Shown here: piece by piece, positions 16,408-29,478 of the stretch
Layout: each line of letters begins with the position of its first letter
Numbering within the stretch: the stretch's first letter is position 1
Origin: Acidobacteriota bacterium
GTDB taxonomy: Bacteria > Acidobacteriota > Terriglobia > Bryobacterales > Bryobacteraceae
Direction: 5' to 3'
Length of the DNA: 40,462 nucleotides
Assembly: GCA_026394015.1 (NCBI GenBank)
Contig: JAPKZA010000276.1
Span: 1-40,462 of the forward strand
The notes under the pieces: generated by a model
Databases searched by the model: none
What the model was told of the DNA's origin: nothing
Seen by the model: only the letters and a program-made list of their open reading frames with translations
Position numbers and translations under genes: made by a program

Positions 16408-18800
16408 AGTGACGGGGATTTTATCAGACCGGCGAGGACTCGTTGCGATAGCTCGAGTTGGGCCTTCTCGGAGGCGTCGGATTTTTGCTCGGCGAGCAAG
16501 CGGGTTTGGGCGGCGATTGCCTCCTCGACGGCTTGGCGGGCGGCGGGTATTTGGCGGTTTCGCTGCAGAGCGTAGGCGAGATGGCGAAGGGCGCGGGCGC
16601 GGCGCGAATGGAGCAAGCGGCGGGGCGCGATGGCGAGTTCGGCATCCAGAATCGCGACGCCTTGGCGGGCCATGGAGAGGCCTTCTGAGGGGTCGAGCTT
16701 GGCGAGCGGATAAGAGAGTTTGTAGTGGGCGATGGCGAGGCTGAGGCGCGCTCCGGCGTTGCTTTTGTCGGCGTCGGCCTGGGCCTGAGCGAGGGCCAGA
16801 TAGCGGCGGTAGGCGGCCACCGAGGCGGCCGGTTGCTGGAGGGAAAGGTTTACTTCGTCGTCGTAGACGGCGCCCTCATAGTTGGCGAGGGTCATGCGAT
16901 GACGGGAGTAGAGCGGGTTGTTGGGAAACTCTACGAGGAGCCGGTCAATGATCGCGGTGCCTTCCCGCAAGGCGGCGAGGGATTCCGGGAAGCGCTTCTG
17001 CAGAGCGAGTTGCTGGGCCACCAAACTGAGCGTGAGCGAGATGCGGTAGGTGCCGTCGGGGCTGGGCTTGACCCTGGCATGTTCGACGCTGAGTCGATGG
17101 GCGAGTTCAAAGTAGGGCAGACCTTCGAGCGGGCGGCCTTCGTATTCGGTCAGGTCGCCCCGCGTAATCGCGACGCGGGAGGCGAGGCTGAGGACGTCGG
17201 CGTTGTCGGGGGTATCGCGCCGCATCTGCTCGAGAATGGCGCTGGCGGATTCGATGCTCTCGCGCGCTTCGGGCAGGCCGCCGTTGAGCATGGCGAGGTA
17301 GGCGAGGAGGTTCTGCGTTTTGGCGACCGAATAGCGGTAACTGGGTTGAATGGCGGCGGCTCGTTTTTCGAATTCGATGGCGCGCCGGAAGCTGGTGAGG
17401 CCGTCGGAGATCCGGCCGAGGTTTGGCTGTCCGGGGGCAGCCTGGGCCATGGCGACTCGTTCGTAGGCCTGGCCGATCTCATTGAGGAGTTCGGCGTCGC
17501 TGCCGGCGCGTAGGGAGAGGCGATCGAGATAGTCGACGGCGGTGGCGACCATCTTTTCGCGGACCTTCACGCTGCCGGGGATGCCGGCGATATCGTCGTG
17601 GATTTCCAGGAAGCGGGCGGCGAGTTGGCGGACATCGTTAAACCGTTGGCGGGCCAGTTGGGCTTGAACCAGCGACACTCCGACCGCCCCGGCGAGGGCG
17701 AAGAAGGCGACGGCCGTGATGCCGATGGGGAGTCGATTGCGGCGAATGAATTTCCGGGCGCGGTAGGCGAAGGTGTCGGGCCGGGCGAGAACGGGACGGT
17801 CGGCCAGGAATCGTTCGATGTCTTCGGCGAATTGGGCGACGGAGCGATAGCGGCGGTCGGCTTCCTTCCGCATGGCCATCAGGATGATGTTGTCGAGATC
17901 GGAGCCGAGGTTGGGTGGCGGCGGTGCGGTTTGGCAGACGACGCGATCGATTTCGAGCGGGGTGTTGGTATCGATCTGGTAGGGACGGCCGCCGGTGAGG
18001 AGTTCGTAGAGGATGACGCCGAGGGAGTAGACGTCGGAGGCGGTGGAGATCGCTCCGCCGCGCACCTGTTCTGGGGAGGCGTAGTTCGGCGTGAGGGCCT
18101 GCCAACTGGTCATGGTGCGGGCGGGATTGGAGTCGACGAGTTTGGCGATGCCAAAGTCGAGTAGCTTCGCGGTGCCGTCGGCGGTGACCAGGATGTTGGA
18201 CGGTTTGAGATCGCGATGGACGATGAGGTTGCGGTGGAGGTATTCGACGGCTTCGCAGACCTGGAGAAACAGTTTGAGGCGGGCCGGTTGGGTGAGCGGA
18301 GCGGCGTAGGCGGTGAGCGATTGGCCATCGACGAATTCCAGAACGAGATAGGGCACTTGATCGGCGGTTTCGCCACCATCGACGAGGCGGGCGATGTGGG
18401 GGTGTTCGAGGGCGGCCAGGATCTGGCGTTCCTGCCGGAAGCGTTCGAGCATGACGTCGGAATCGAGGCCGAGGTGCAAGATCTTCAGGGCGGCTGTTTT
18501 CGAGTAAGCGCCGTCGTCGCGGACGACTTTATAGACGGCCCCCATGCCGCCCTGACCGATTTTCCCGGTGACGTGCCACGGGCCGAACTGTTGGGCTGGC
18601 GAGGGGACAAGTTGGGCCTGGGCTCCATCGACGACAGCGTGGAGCAGCGCGGTGCTGTCGCTATCGGCCAGGACTAACTCGGCGACTTCGTCGCGAATGT
18701 CTAGCGGGAGCGTGGCAAAGAACGCGGGACGCTCGGCGTGCGGCAGGGCGATGGCCTTTTCAAATGCAGCTTCGATTGCGCTCCAGCGGGCTGGTTCCAT
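16404..18800 (-). CDS. Ser/Thr protein kinase with one membrane segment and a C-terminal TPR-like domain
   Basis: A 798-residue Pkn-type kinase. The Gly loop is GQGGMGAVY (82-90), the ATP-anchoring Lys is K106, the catalytic loop HRDLKPSN begins at H195 (D197), DFG has D215, and ASPEQ (241-245) marks the activation segment. A membrane helix lies at about 358-380. The C-terminal 400 residues are helical repeats of TPR type, expected outside the membrane. The short N-terminal part before the kinase (WSAIEAAFEKAIALP, then a stretch rich in acidic residues) is the helper segment often found in acidobacterial and planctomycete kinases. All catalytic residues are intact. Targets are unknown. No sigma factor gene is next to it. 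It is divergent from the triheme protein gene. Confidence 0.94.
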   Translation of the reverse strand: MEPARWSAIEAAFEKAIALPHAERPAFFATLPLDIRDEVAELVLADSDSTALLHAVVDGAQAQLVPSPAQQFGPWHVTGKIGQGGMGAVYKVVRDDGAYSKTAALKILHLGLDSDVMLERFRQERQILAALEHPHIARLVDGGETADQVPYLVLEFVDGQSLTAYAAPLTQPARLKLFLQVCEAVEYLHRNLIVHRDLKPSNILVTADGTAKLLDFGIAKLVDSNPARTMTSWQALTPNYASPEQVRGGAISTASDVYSLGVILYELLTGGRPYQIDTNTPLEIDRVVCQTAPPPPNLGSDLDNIILMAMRKEADRRYRSVAQFAEDIERFLADRPVLARPDTFAYRARKFIRRNRLPIGITAVAFFALAGAVGVSLVQAQLARQRFNDVRQLAARFLEIHDDIAGIPGSVKVREKMVATAVDYLDRLSLRAGSDAELLNEIGQAYERVAMAQAAPGQPNLGRISDGLTSFRRAIEFEKRAAAIQPSYRYSVAKTQNLLAYLAMLNGGLPEARESIESASAILEQMRRDTPDNADVLSLASRVAITRGDLTEYEGRPLEGLPYFELAHRLSVEHARVKPSPDGTYRISLTLSLVAQQLALQKRFPESLAALREGTAIIDRLLVEFPNNPLYSRHRMTLANYEGAVYDDEVNLSLQQPAASVAAYRRYLALAQAQADADKSNAGARLSLAIAHYKLSYPLAKLDPSEGLSMARQGVAILDAELAIAPRRLLHSRRARALRHLAYALQRNRQIPAARQAVEEAIAAQTRLLAEQKSDASEKAQLELSQRVLAGLIKSPSL

Positions 18801-18844
18801 CCTATCGAGGATAGTGCAGCCGGGCTCCGCAAAAAAAGTTTTTT

Positions 18845-18855
18845 CTGATGATCAG
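18845..18855. promoter_or_regulatory. Inverted repeat in divergent promoter region (candidate operator)
   Basis: CTGAT-G-ATCAG lies between the start codons of the kinase gene (-) and the triheme protein gene (+), next to an A7-G-T6 stretch at 18831-18844. This 84-base region must hold both promoters. A regulator site is plausible but the repeat is short. Confidence 0.25.
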
Positions 18856-18884
18856 ATTGGACCGCGCTTTGCGCTTAGTGGCCC

Positions 18885-20456
18885 ATGAGAGCCCAAACCA
18901 GACATGCCCTTGCGATCTCCCTCTCGATAGGCCTTTGTTGCGCCGTCGCGATTTCGCTTGCTCCGCCGGTCGCTGCCGACAACGCAGCTGACGCCGTCGG
19001 GCTGAGCCTATTTTTCCAGAACGGAGGGATGACGCCGCTCACCCTCTCCGGCTCCAACCCCCGCTACCTGCAAGAAATCGACATTGCGACGATTACGGAT
19101 CGAGTGACGTTCGACCAGGGAGCCACGCCGATCATCGGCCACCCCGACTTCGCCTCGCTCGACTGGCGCGGCTTGCGGCAAGTGGAAGAAGACTGGCGGC
19201 AGCCCGGCGGGGCGGGACCCTTCACCCGGCAGCGCTTTTATCGCGGGGCAAACTGGATGGAGCAGCCCAGCACGTTTCTCGTGTTCCCGACCAACAACAA
19301 CGGCTTACCGGTTGGCCTGCCGCTGTTGGCCTTGGCGGGAATCGACAACCAAGCGTTGCCCTCGGACGACGGCTTTATTCGGCGGTTCGTGGTTCGGCAG
19401 ATCGCGGAAAATTGCCCGGCGAAGGACAACTGTACGGGCGCGACGTATCGGACGCAGATCCTGGTGCAGTGGCGGGCGCAACTGAATCCGACGCAGCGGG
19501 CGATTGCGATTCCGGCGGCGGCGACGCAGTTGCGGCTTTTCTGGACGCAGCAGCCGAGTAAGATCCGGACGGTGAACGTGCAGCAGGCCGCAGCTTCGGC
19601 GTCGCCGTTTGGCTATGGGTTCCAGATGTCGCTCGACCGGATCAACGCGCCGGCGAACGCGCAGTTCTACACCGCTGGCGAGACGCTTCGGTATCGGGTG
19701 ACCTTCCGCGACGGGGCCGGGAACCGGTTGCATCCGCAGGGGTCACTGCCGACTTACAACCAGTTTCTGGCCAATCAGATCCCGAGTGGTCTGCGGTACT
19801 TCGATGGGTTTCGGCTGGAGCCGACGCTGTACTACGGCCTGAAGCATCGCGAATCGAACCTGATCGTGACGATGGTCGGCCCGACGGATCGCCTGAAAAT
19901 CCCGACCAAGGTCCTGCAGATTCCAGAGCTATTGAACCCGGCGGCGGAGAGTGTTTCGGCGTCGGTGGATGGCTATACGGCGCTGTTTGCAGGGATTCCG
20001 CCGTTCGGCGTGTCCTTTGGCGGCCCCCCGTTTTGGGACACGCCGATCACCGACATCGTGGAGTTCAAGCTGCCGGGAGATGTGAAGCCGGGGACGTATG
20101 CCTTGGCGATGAAGGCTCGACGGGAGTGGGGCGGGGAAGCGCTGAACCGGGCGGCCACCGCGGAGGTCCAAGTCGGCACCGCCGCCCCGACGCCGTTTGT
20201 CCAGACGACCGGGCCTTGCAATACCTGCCACACGGGCGAGTCGCAGCTCGGCAAAATCCTGCACGGGCTCTCGGATCGGCGGGCTTGCAACGGCTGCCAT
20301 GCGCCGCTATCGTTTGAACCGGATGGACCGATTGATATCCGGATCCATACAATCCACAGTCGGTCGCAGCGATACCCGGCCAACTTTCAGGAATGCAGCA
20401 AGTGCCATTTGACGACGCCGTCGGGTCCGGCGCGGGGATATTTGGCCCCGCAATAG
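18885..20456 (+). CDS. Secreted triheme cytochrome c with large heme-free N-terminal region
   Basis: A 523-residue protein with a signal peptide (hydrophobic core at about 9-30). Residues 31 to about 435 contain no heme motif and look like beta-rich domains, ending in an Ig-like strand pattern (VEFKLPGDVKPGTYALAMKA). The C-terminal 80 residues carry three heme-c motifs, CNTCH (445-449), CNGCH (468-472) and CSKCH (504-508), plus an H-x-x-H pair (H488, H491). That pattern is typical of the heme clusters of OmcA/MtrC-like decaheme proteins. I do not recognise the N-terminal region. It may place the heme cluster at the outer membrane or bind a substrate. No lipobox is evident. It converges with the porin gene on a shared terminator; the upstream region is shared with the kinase gene. 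Confidence 0.8.
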   Translation: MRAQTRHALAISLSIGLCCAVAISLAPPVAADNAADAVGLSLFFQNGGMTPLTLSGSNPRYLQEIDIATITDRVTFDQGATPIIGHPDFASLDWRGLRQVEEDWRQPGGAGPFTRQRFYRGANWMEQPSTFLVFPTNNNGLPVGLPLLALAGIDNQALPSDDGFIRRFVVRQIAENCPAKDNCTGATYRTQILVQWRAQLNPTQRAIAIPAAATQLRLFWTQQPSKIRTVNVQQAAASASPFGYGFQMSLDRINAPANAQFYTAGETLRYRVTFRDGAGNRLHPQGSLPTYNQFLANQIPSGLRYFDGFRLEPTLYYGLKHRESNLIVTMVGPTDRLKIPTKVLQIPELLNPAAESVSASVDGYTALFAGIPPFGVSFGGPPFWDTPITDIVEFKLPGDVKPGTYALAMKARREWGGEALNRAATAEVQVGTAAPTPFVQTTGPCNTCHTGESQLGKILHGLSDRRACNGCHAPLSFEPDGPIDIRIHTIHSRSQRYPANFQECSKCHLTTPSGPARGYLAPQ

Positions 20457-20471
20457 AACCAACAGACTCAG

Positions 20472-20497
20472 CCCGGCCGCGGAATTCCGCGGCCGGG
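20472..20497. terminator. Bidirectional intrinsic terminator
   Basis: A perfect 11-bp stem, CCCGGCCGCGG (20472-20482) with CCGCGGCCGGG (20487-20497) and an AATT loop, is followed by a T-rich tract on the + side. It sits between the stop codons of two convergent genes, the only convergent pair in the window with space for such a structure. Confidence 0.88.
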
Positions 20498-20505
20498 TTG
20501 TTGTG

Positions 20506-21621
20506 TTACTGCCCGAAGAACGCGACCATGCCGATCAGGATGGTGGACTGGGCTTTGGCGCTCGCGTTTTCGTTGCCGCGATCGAAGAAGGCCCGGTTAG
20601 ACCAGTCTCTGCGGTATTCCAAGCGGCTGAGGAGACCCTTCATCCACTTGTACTCGCCGGTCATCGTGAACGTGTTCAACTTCTGCGCGGTGCCGGTGAT
20701 GAACCCGTCGCGGTCGTTGTAGTGCTCATAGCGGGGGGTGATGGCGATCGTCTTGCTGACCTGGAACTTGGAAGCAAAGCCGATGGCGACCCAGGTGTTC
20801 TGGCCGCCCGTCAGGCGCTTGTCGGCCCCGTAGTCGAAATTGACGTACATGCTCGTCATGTCGTTCGGGTTGATGTTCAACACGGTGTCAAAGAAGTTTC
20901 GGAAGCCTTTGTTGGTGCCGGTCTTTTCGGGGCCGGTGTAGTAATTGTTGTACCAGGAGACCTTTTTGCCGGTCCAGGCGGTGGTGAAGCCGAGGGTCTT
21001 GCCGGTATTGTTGTCTTCGACGTTGTTCCAGCCGTTGACGAGTTGGAAGCCGGCGGTGAAGGACTTGGTGAGCGGCTTGGTGATGCGGAGGCCCATGTGG
21101 TAGTAGGGGCCGTTGGCGTATAGATAACCGCGGGAGTAGTTCCAGGCGAGGTGCGTTTCGGTAAGTTCAGCGCCGGCGGAGGTGTAGAATTTGCCGAAGT
21201 CGATCTGGAGGTCACCCGTGTTTTTCGGTTTGAAACTGACGTAGGCCTGGGGAACGTATTGAATTACGCTCTTGGCGGGGTCCGTGGCGTGGAAAACCTC
21301 CCAGGCGCGACCGAACCCGATGTCGAGCCTAAACCCGACCGGGTCCGCGTCGTGTTCGAAGGTAAGCTTCGTCATGTTCAGCGTCATCTGGTTCGCTTTC
21401 ACGTCGAAGTTGCGGAGGACGTTGTTGCCAGAGGCGGGATTATTAAAGTTTCTGCTGTAATAGCCGTCGATCAGGCCGCTCATTTTGATGCCGCCGATGG
21501 TCCACGGGGCGGGTGCGGCCGGCGCGGGGTCTGGGGCAGCGGCCGGCGGGGTGGTCTGCGCCATGAGGCCGAGAGTCGCCACAGACAACGCCACGATTGT
21601 GAAATGCAGGGGGATCTTCAT
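20506..21621 (-). CDS. Outer-membrane beta-barrel porin (BBP2/OmpL-like)
   Basis: A 371-residue protein with a signal peptide (MKIPLHFTIVALSVATLGLMAQ), a Pro/Ala-rich linker, and a barrel of alternating strands from IGGIKMSGLIDGYYSRN to the C terminus. The start motif GLIDGYYSRNFN and FDVKANQMTLN, FTFEHDADPVGFRLDIGFG-type strands match the putative beta-barrel porin-2 family. It is expected to form a passive outer-membrane pore. ATG 21619-21621 is preferred over the longer open frame because it begins the signal peptide and is preceded by GGAG. It is divergent from the ammonium transporter gene across a 227-base region, suggesting it may serve uptake of nitrogen compounds. Confidence 0.86.
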   Translation of the reverse strand: MKIPLHFTIVALSVATLGLMAQTTPPAAAPDPAPAAPAPWTIGGIKMSGLIDGYYSRNFNNPASGNNVLRNFDVKANQMTLNMTKLTFEHDADPVGFRLDIGFGRAWEVFHATDPAKSVIQYVPQAYVSFKPKNTGDLQIDFGKFYTSAGAELTETHLAWNYSRGYLYANGPYYHMGLRITKPLTKSFTAGFQLVNGWNNVEDNNTGKTLGFTTAWTGKKVSWYNNYYTGPEKTGTNKGFRNFFDTVLNINPNDMTSMYVNFDYGADKRLTGGQNTWVAIGFASKFQVSKTIAITPRYEHYNDRDGFITGTAQKLNTFTMTGEYKWMKGLLSRLEYRRDWSNRAFFDRGNENASAKAQSTILIGMVAFFGQ

Positions 21622-21749
21622 TCGAAGGATATCTCCAGTTGTGAAAGGGGTGAGTGTGGAACGACACGGTTCCATGGCAGAGTAACGAACACAGGATTCA
21701 GATAGCCAATAGATAATTTCAATCGGCTGAATAGAAATGTTCGAATTCC

Positions 21750-21765
21750 CATCGGGATACCGATG
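21750..21765. promoter_or_regulatory. Inverted repeat between porin and amt genes (candidate operator)
   Basis: CATCGG-GATA-CCGATG is a perfect 6-bp-arm inverted repeat about 85 bases before the amt start. It is the clearest dyad in the divergent 227-base control region between the porin and the nitrogen genes. No convincing sigma-54 promoter (GG-N10-GC) was found there. Confidence 0.3.
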
Positions 21766-21848
21766 TAGCATGATGACAAGCAAAGCATTGTCGCCAGTCT
21801 GCCCTGTTTGCATGACTGCTCACACTCTCCACTCCACCTGAGGTGTTT

Positions 21849-26020
<4,172 letters not shown>

Positions 26021-26036
<16 letters not shown>

Positions 26037-27355
26037 GTCGCCGGACGGTACTGGCCTCTTTCGCCGCGCCCCGTCGGCCGAACCTGTTGCTCCTGCTCCC
26101 GGACCAGTGGCGCCCGGACTGGATGCCCGGTCAGCCGGACGTTCCTTTGCGTCTGCCGAACCTCGAAAAGCTCATCGCCCGCGGCGTTCGGTTCTCCCGC
26201 GCGATCACCCCCTCGCCGCTGTGCGCTCCGGCCCGCGCCTGCCTCGCTTCCGGCTTCGATTACCGGCGTTGCGGTGTCGTCAACAATGGCGACAACTACC
26301 CGCTCGCCCAGGCGACCTACTATCAACTCCTGCGCGACTCCGGCTACCACGTCATGGGCTGCGGCAAGCTCGATCTGCATAAGAAGACCCAGGACTGGGG
26401 CCTCGACGGCCGCCGCCTCGTCCGCGAATGGGGCTTCTCGGACGCCATCGACAACGCGGGCAAAGGGGATGCCGTCAATAGCGGGATGCCGGTCCCGAAA
26501 GACCCGTACATGAAGTTGCTGCACGACCAGGGCCAGGCCGAAATCCACGTCAAGGATATGAAAGGCCGCAAGGGCTACGTCGGCACCTATCCCACTCCGC
26601 TCCCCGATTGGCTCTATTGCGATAACTTCATCACCCGCAACGCGCTGACCCTGCTCGACGCCGCGCCGACGGCTAAACCCTGGCATCTTGCCGTCAATTT
26701 TACCGGCCCCCACAGCCCCGTCGATATCACCGCCAGGATGGAGAAAACGGTGCGTGACCGCGCTTACCCCCAGCCCAATCGCAACACCCAATACGAAGCT
26801 CCGCATCATGTCGCCATCCGGCAGAACTACTCCGCCATGTGCGAGAACATCGATCGGGGGATCGGCGCGCTTCTCGCCGCGGTCGAGAAGCGCGGCGAAC
26901 TCGATAACACGATCGTCATCTTCTCGTCCGACCACGGCGAAATGCTGGGCGACCATAATCGCTGGGGGAAACACGTCCCCTATCAGGCCTCCGTCGGTAT
27001 TCCGATGGTTGCGGCCGGACCCGGGGTGAAAGCGCGGGGCGAGTCCAAGGCGCTCGTTTCGCTTCACGATCTGACCGCCACGTTCCTCGACTACGCTGAC
27101 GTCAAAAAACCGGTCGGCATGGATAGCCGATCGCTTCGCCCGCTGCTGGCCGGGCGCACGAAGGTCCACCGGTCCCACGTTGTCTCCGCGCTCGAAGAGT
27201 GGCGCATGGTTTGGGACGGTCGCCACAAATTGATCGAAGGCTACGAGAAGGAACCTCAATTGTTCGACCTGCAAGCCGATCCGCTCGAAAACGAGAACGT
27301 CTGGGCGCGGCAATCGAAGATCCGGACCCATTTGAAAACTCTTTTGCCCGGCTAG
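26021..27355 (+). CDS. Sulfatase (formylglycine-dependent)
   Basis: A 444-residue sulfatase. The active-site motif CAPARACLASG has the formylglycine precursor Cys at position 68 in C-x-P-x-R context, and metal ligands are visible in LLLPDQW (D28) and IFSSDHGEMLGDH. The form DQW rather than DD is seen in choline-sulfatase-like and phosphonate monoester hydrolase-like branches. It should hydrolyse a sulfate ester; the substrate is unknown. Conversion of Cys68 by a formylglycine-generating enzyme is required and no such gene is in the window. The N terminus (LSRRTVLASFAAP) resembles a short TAT signal but lacks a strong hydrophobic core, so export is uncertain. The ATG overlaps the end of glnD by 16 bases. 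Confidence 0.92.
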
Positions 27356-27394
27356 ATAATTCACAATCCGGTCAATCGAATCCGATTTATACTG

Positions 27395-27898
27395 ATGAGT
27401 ATGAAGTCGACTTCACCTTCGGAGCCGCGCCGCGGTTTTCTCGTCGCCTCGATTACCGGCTTGATGGGTATCATCTCCGCCGCCCTTGCCCTGCCCACGG
27501 CCGGCTATCTTCTCGGTGGCTCCAAGCATAAACGTCCGGCCGACTGGGTCGCCGCCGGCGACATCGCGAAATTGGAACCCAACGTCCCCGAACAGATCGT
27601 TTTTGAAAGGGTTCGGCGTGACGGTTGGAAAACCGTAAAGGAAAAAGCCAGCGCCTGGATGATCAAGACCGGCGAAAAAGAAGTGGTCGCCTACTCACCT
27701 GTCTGCACCCATCTCGGCTGCGCCGTCAGTTGGGACGGTGCCGCGAAGAATTTCGCCTGCCCTTGCCATACCTCCAGTTTCGGCACCGACGGCAAAGTGC
27801 TCGCCGGGCCCGCGCCCCGCGCGCTCGACCGGTTCGACATCAAGATCGACGGCACGACCATCCTCCTCGGCGAAATTCGCCAGTCTGACAAGGCCTAG
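27395..27898 (+). CDS. Rieske iron-sulfur protein of a cytochrome bc-type complex
   Basis: A 167-residue protein with a TAT-like N-terminal anchor (RRGFLVASITG, membrane helix at about 18-40). The Rieske cluster ligands are C104 and H106 in CTHLGC and C122 and H125 in CPCHTSSF; C109 and C124 form the usual disulfide pair. GPAPRALDRF is the family's proline loop. It passes electrons from quinol to a c-type heme. The cytochrome b gene begins three bases after its stop, so the two encode one complex. Two ATGs (27395 and 27401) are in frame; a TATACT box-like element directly before them hints at a short or absent leader, but this is weak. Confidence 0.93.
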   Translation: MSMKSTSPSEPRRGFLVASITGLMGIISAALALPTAGYLLGGSKHKRPADWVAAGDIAKLEPNVPEQIVFERVRRDGWKTVKEKASAWMIKTGEKEVVAYSPVCTHLGCAVSWDGAAKNFACPCHTSSFGTDGKVLAGPAPRALDRFDIKIDGTTILLGEIRQSDKA

Positions 27899-27900
27899 TC

Positions 27901-29478
27901 ATGATCAAATCCGCCCGAGCCTGGATTGAGGACCGCACCGGCCTCGAATCCGGCATCAACCACTTCCTGAATGAAGACATCCCCGCTTCCAGCGGTTGGC
28001 ACCAGGTCTTCGGCAGCATCGCGATGTTCCTGTTCATGGTCCAGGTGTTCACCGGCATCATGCTCGCGATGAACTATGCGCCGACGACGAGTGAGGCGCA
28101 TAGCAGCCTGCGGTACATTCTTACCGAACTCACGGCCGGACGGCTCATGCGCGGTCTCCATCATTGGGGCGCCAGCATGATGATCTGCATCGTCGTCCTC
28201 CACATGCTGCAGGTCTTTCTGTGGGGTGCTTACAAGAAGCCCCGCGAGGCCACGTGGATGCTGGGGGTGGTTCTGCTGCTGTTGACGCTCGGCTTCGGGC
28301 TCACGGGCTATTTACTGCCGTGGGACAACCGGGCGTATTGGGGCACCGTGGTGACCACCCAGATCGCCGCCAAAGCCCCCGGGATGGGCCCTTATATTCT
28401 GACGCTGCTCGGCAGTCAGGACGGCCAGATTGGGGCGGTCACGTTTGCCCGCTTCTACGGTGCCCACGTGCTGATTCTTCCCGCGGTCACCGCGCTACTG
28501 ATCTTCCTCCACGTCTACCTCGTGCGCCGCCACGGCGTCGCGCCCGCCCCGGTGGAAACGGCCCCGCCGATCAAGTTCTACCCCCGTCAGGTCTTTAAGG
28601 ACACGGTGGCCATTTTCGTTACCTTCGCGGTTCTGTTTTCGCTGGCCGTGGCGGTTCGCGTCCCACTGGGCAAACTTGCCGATCCGACCGACGTCTCCTT
28701 CATCCCGCGTCCCGAGTGGTACTTTCTTTTTCTGTTTGAGCTGTTGAAGTATTTCGAAGGTCCGCTGGAGATCGTCGGTAGCATGGTGCTGCCGGGCATC
28801 GCCGTGATGCTGCTTTTCCTGACGCCGTTTATCGACCGCGGCAAGGCGATTCGCCTTCGTCAGCGCACCGGGGCGATTGGCGTCCTGCTGCTGGCTGTGA
28901 TTGGCTGGGGAGGGCTCACCGCGGCGGCGCTGACGTCAACCCCGCATCGCGACGCCTGGAAGGGTTTTTCGGCTGAAGAGATGGCGGCCGTGGGCAATTT
29001 TCGCCGCGCCGATTGTTGGAAGTGCCACGCCTCGAGCCCCGGTGAATCCCGCCCCGGGCCGAACCTGGCGGATATCGCCGTCCTGCGAGATCGCGATTGG
29101 CTCGTGAAGCACTTCAAGGATTCCAGCGGCGAAGCAGGACGCGGAATTCGTGACATCCAATGGAAGCAACTCGCCACGTTTCTGCCCAAGTTGGATGACG
29201 ACAACGTCGCCAGCCTCCACGCCATTCCCCAGTCCCTCGTCGCCGGGGCGCTCGTCTATCAACAGAATAACTGCGGCGCCTGCCATTTCATCAATGGCGT
29301 CGGCATGAAGACCGGACCGCCGTTGAATGGCGTCGCCAAACGTTGGGACCGCAAGTGGATGGAAGAGCACTTCGTGGATCCTGATAGCAAATCGCCCGGC
29401 ACCATCATGCCGGCCTACAAATTCTCCCCTGCCGACATGACCGCGATCCTGGATTATATGATGTATCTCACTGAATGA
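27901..29478 (+). CDS. Cytochrome b fused to a C-terminal diheme cytochrome c domain
   Basis: A 525-residue quinol-oxidising subunit. The b-heme ligands are H87/H101 and H189/H204. The 13- and 14-residue spacings follow the b6 pattern, while the Qo motif is PEWY (271-274) as in bc1-type proteins. After the eighth helix an extra hydrophobic segment (GAIGVLLLAVIGWGGL) leads to a periplasmic part with two heme-c motifs, CWKCH (372-376) and CGACH (458-462). A likely Met ligand for the second heme lies in TIMPAYKF; none is obvious for the first. The fused domain probably replaces cytochrome c1, as no c1 gene is nearby. The Rieske gene is directly upstream and the ECF sigma gene overlaps by ATGA downstream. 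Confidence 0.93.
   Translation: MIKSARAWIEDRTGLESGINHFLNEDIPASSGWHQVFGSIAMFLFMVQVFTGIMLAMNYAPTTSEAHSSLRYILTELTAGRLMRGLHHWGASMMICIVVLHMLQVFLWGAYKKPREATWMLGVVLLLLTLGFGLTGYLLPWDNRAYWGTVVTTQIAAKAPGMGPYILTLLGSQDGQIGAVTFARFYGAHVLILPAVTALLIFLHVYLVRRHGVAPAPVETAPPIKFYPRQVFKDTVAIFVTFAVLFSLAVAVRVPLGKLADPTDVSFIPRPEWYFLFLFELLKYFEGPLEIVGSMVLPGIAVMLLFLTPFIDRGKAIRLRQRTGAIGVLLLAVIGWGGLTAAALTSTPHRDAWKGFSAEEMAAVGNFRRADCWKCHASSPGESRPGPNLADIAVLRDRDWLVKHFKDSSGEAGRGIRDIQWKQLATFLPKLDDDNVASLHAIPQSLVAGALVYQQNNCGACHFINGVGMKTGPPLNGVAKRWDRKWMEEHFVDPDSKSPGTIMPAYKFSPADMTAILDYMMYLTE

Noticed and set aside
21622-21848. Sigma-54 (NtrC-type) promoter before amt
   Set aside because: No GG-N10-GC pair with flanking consensus found on either strand; nearest look-alikes have wrong spacing.
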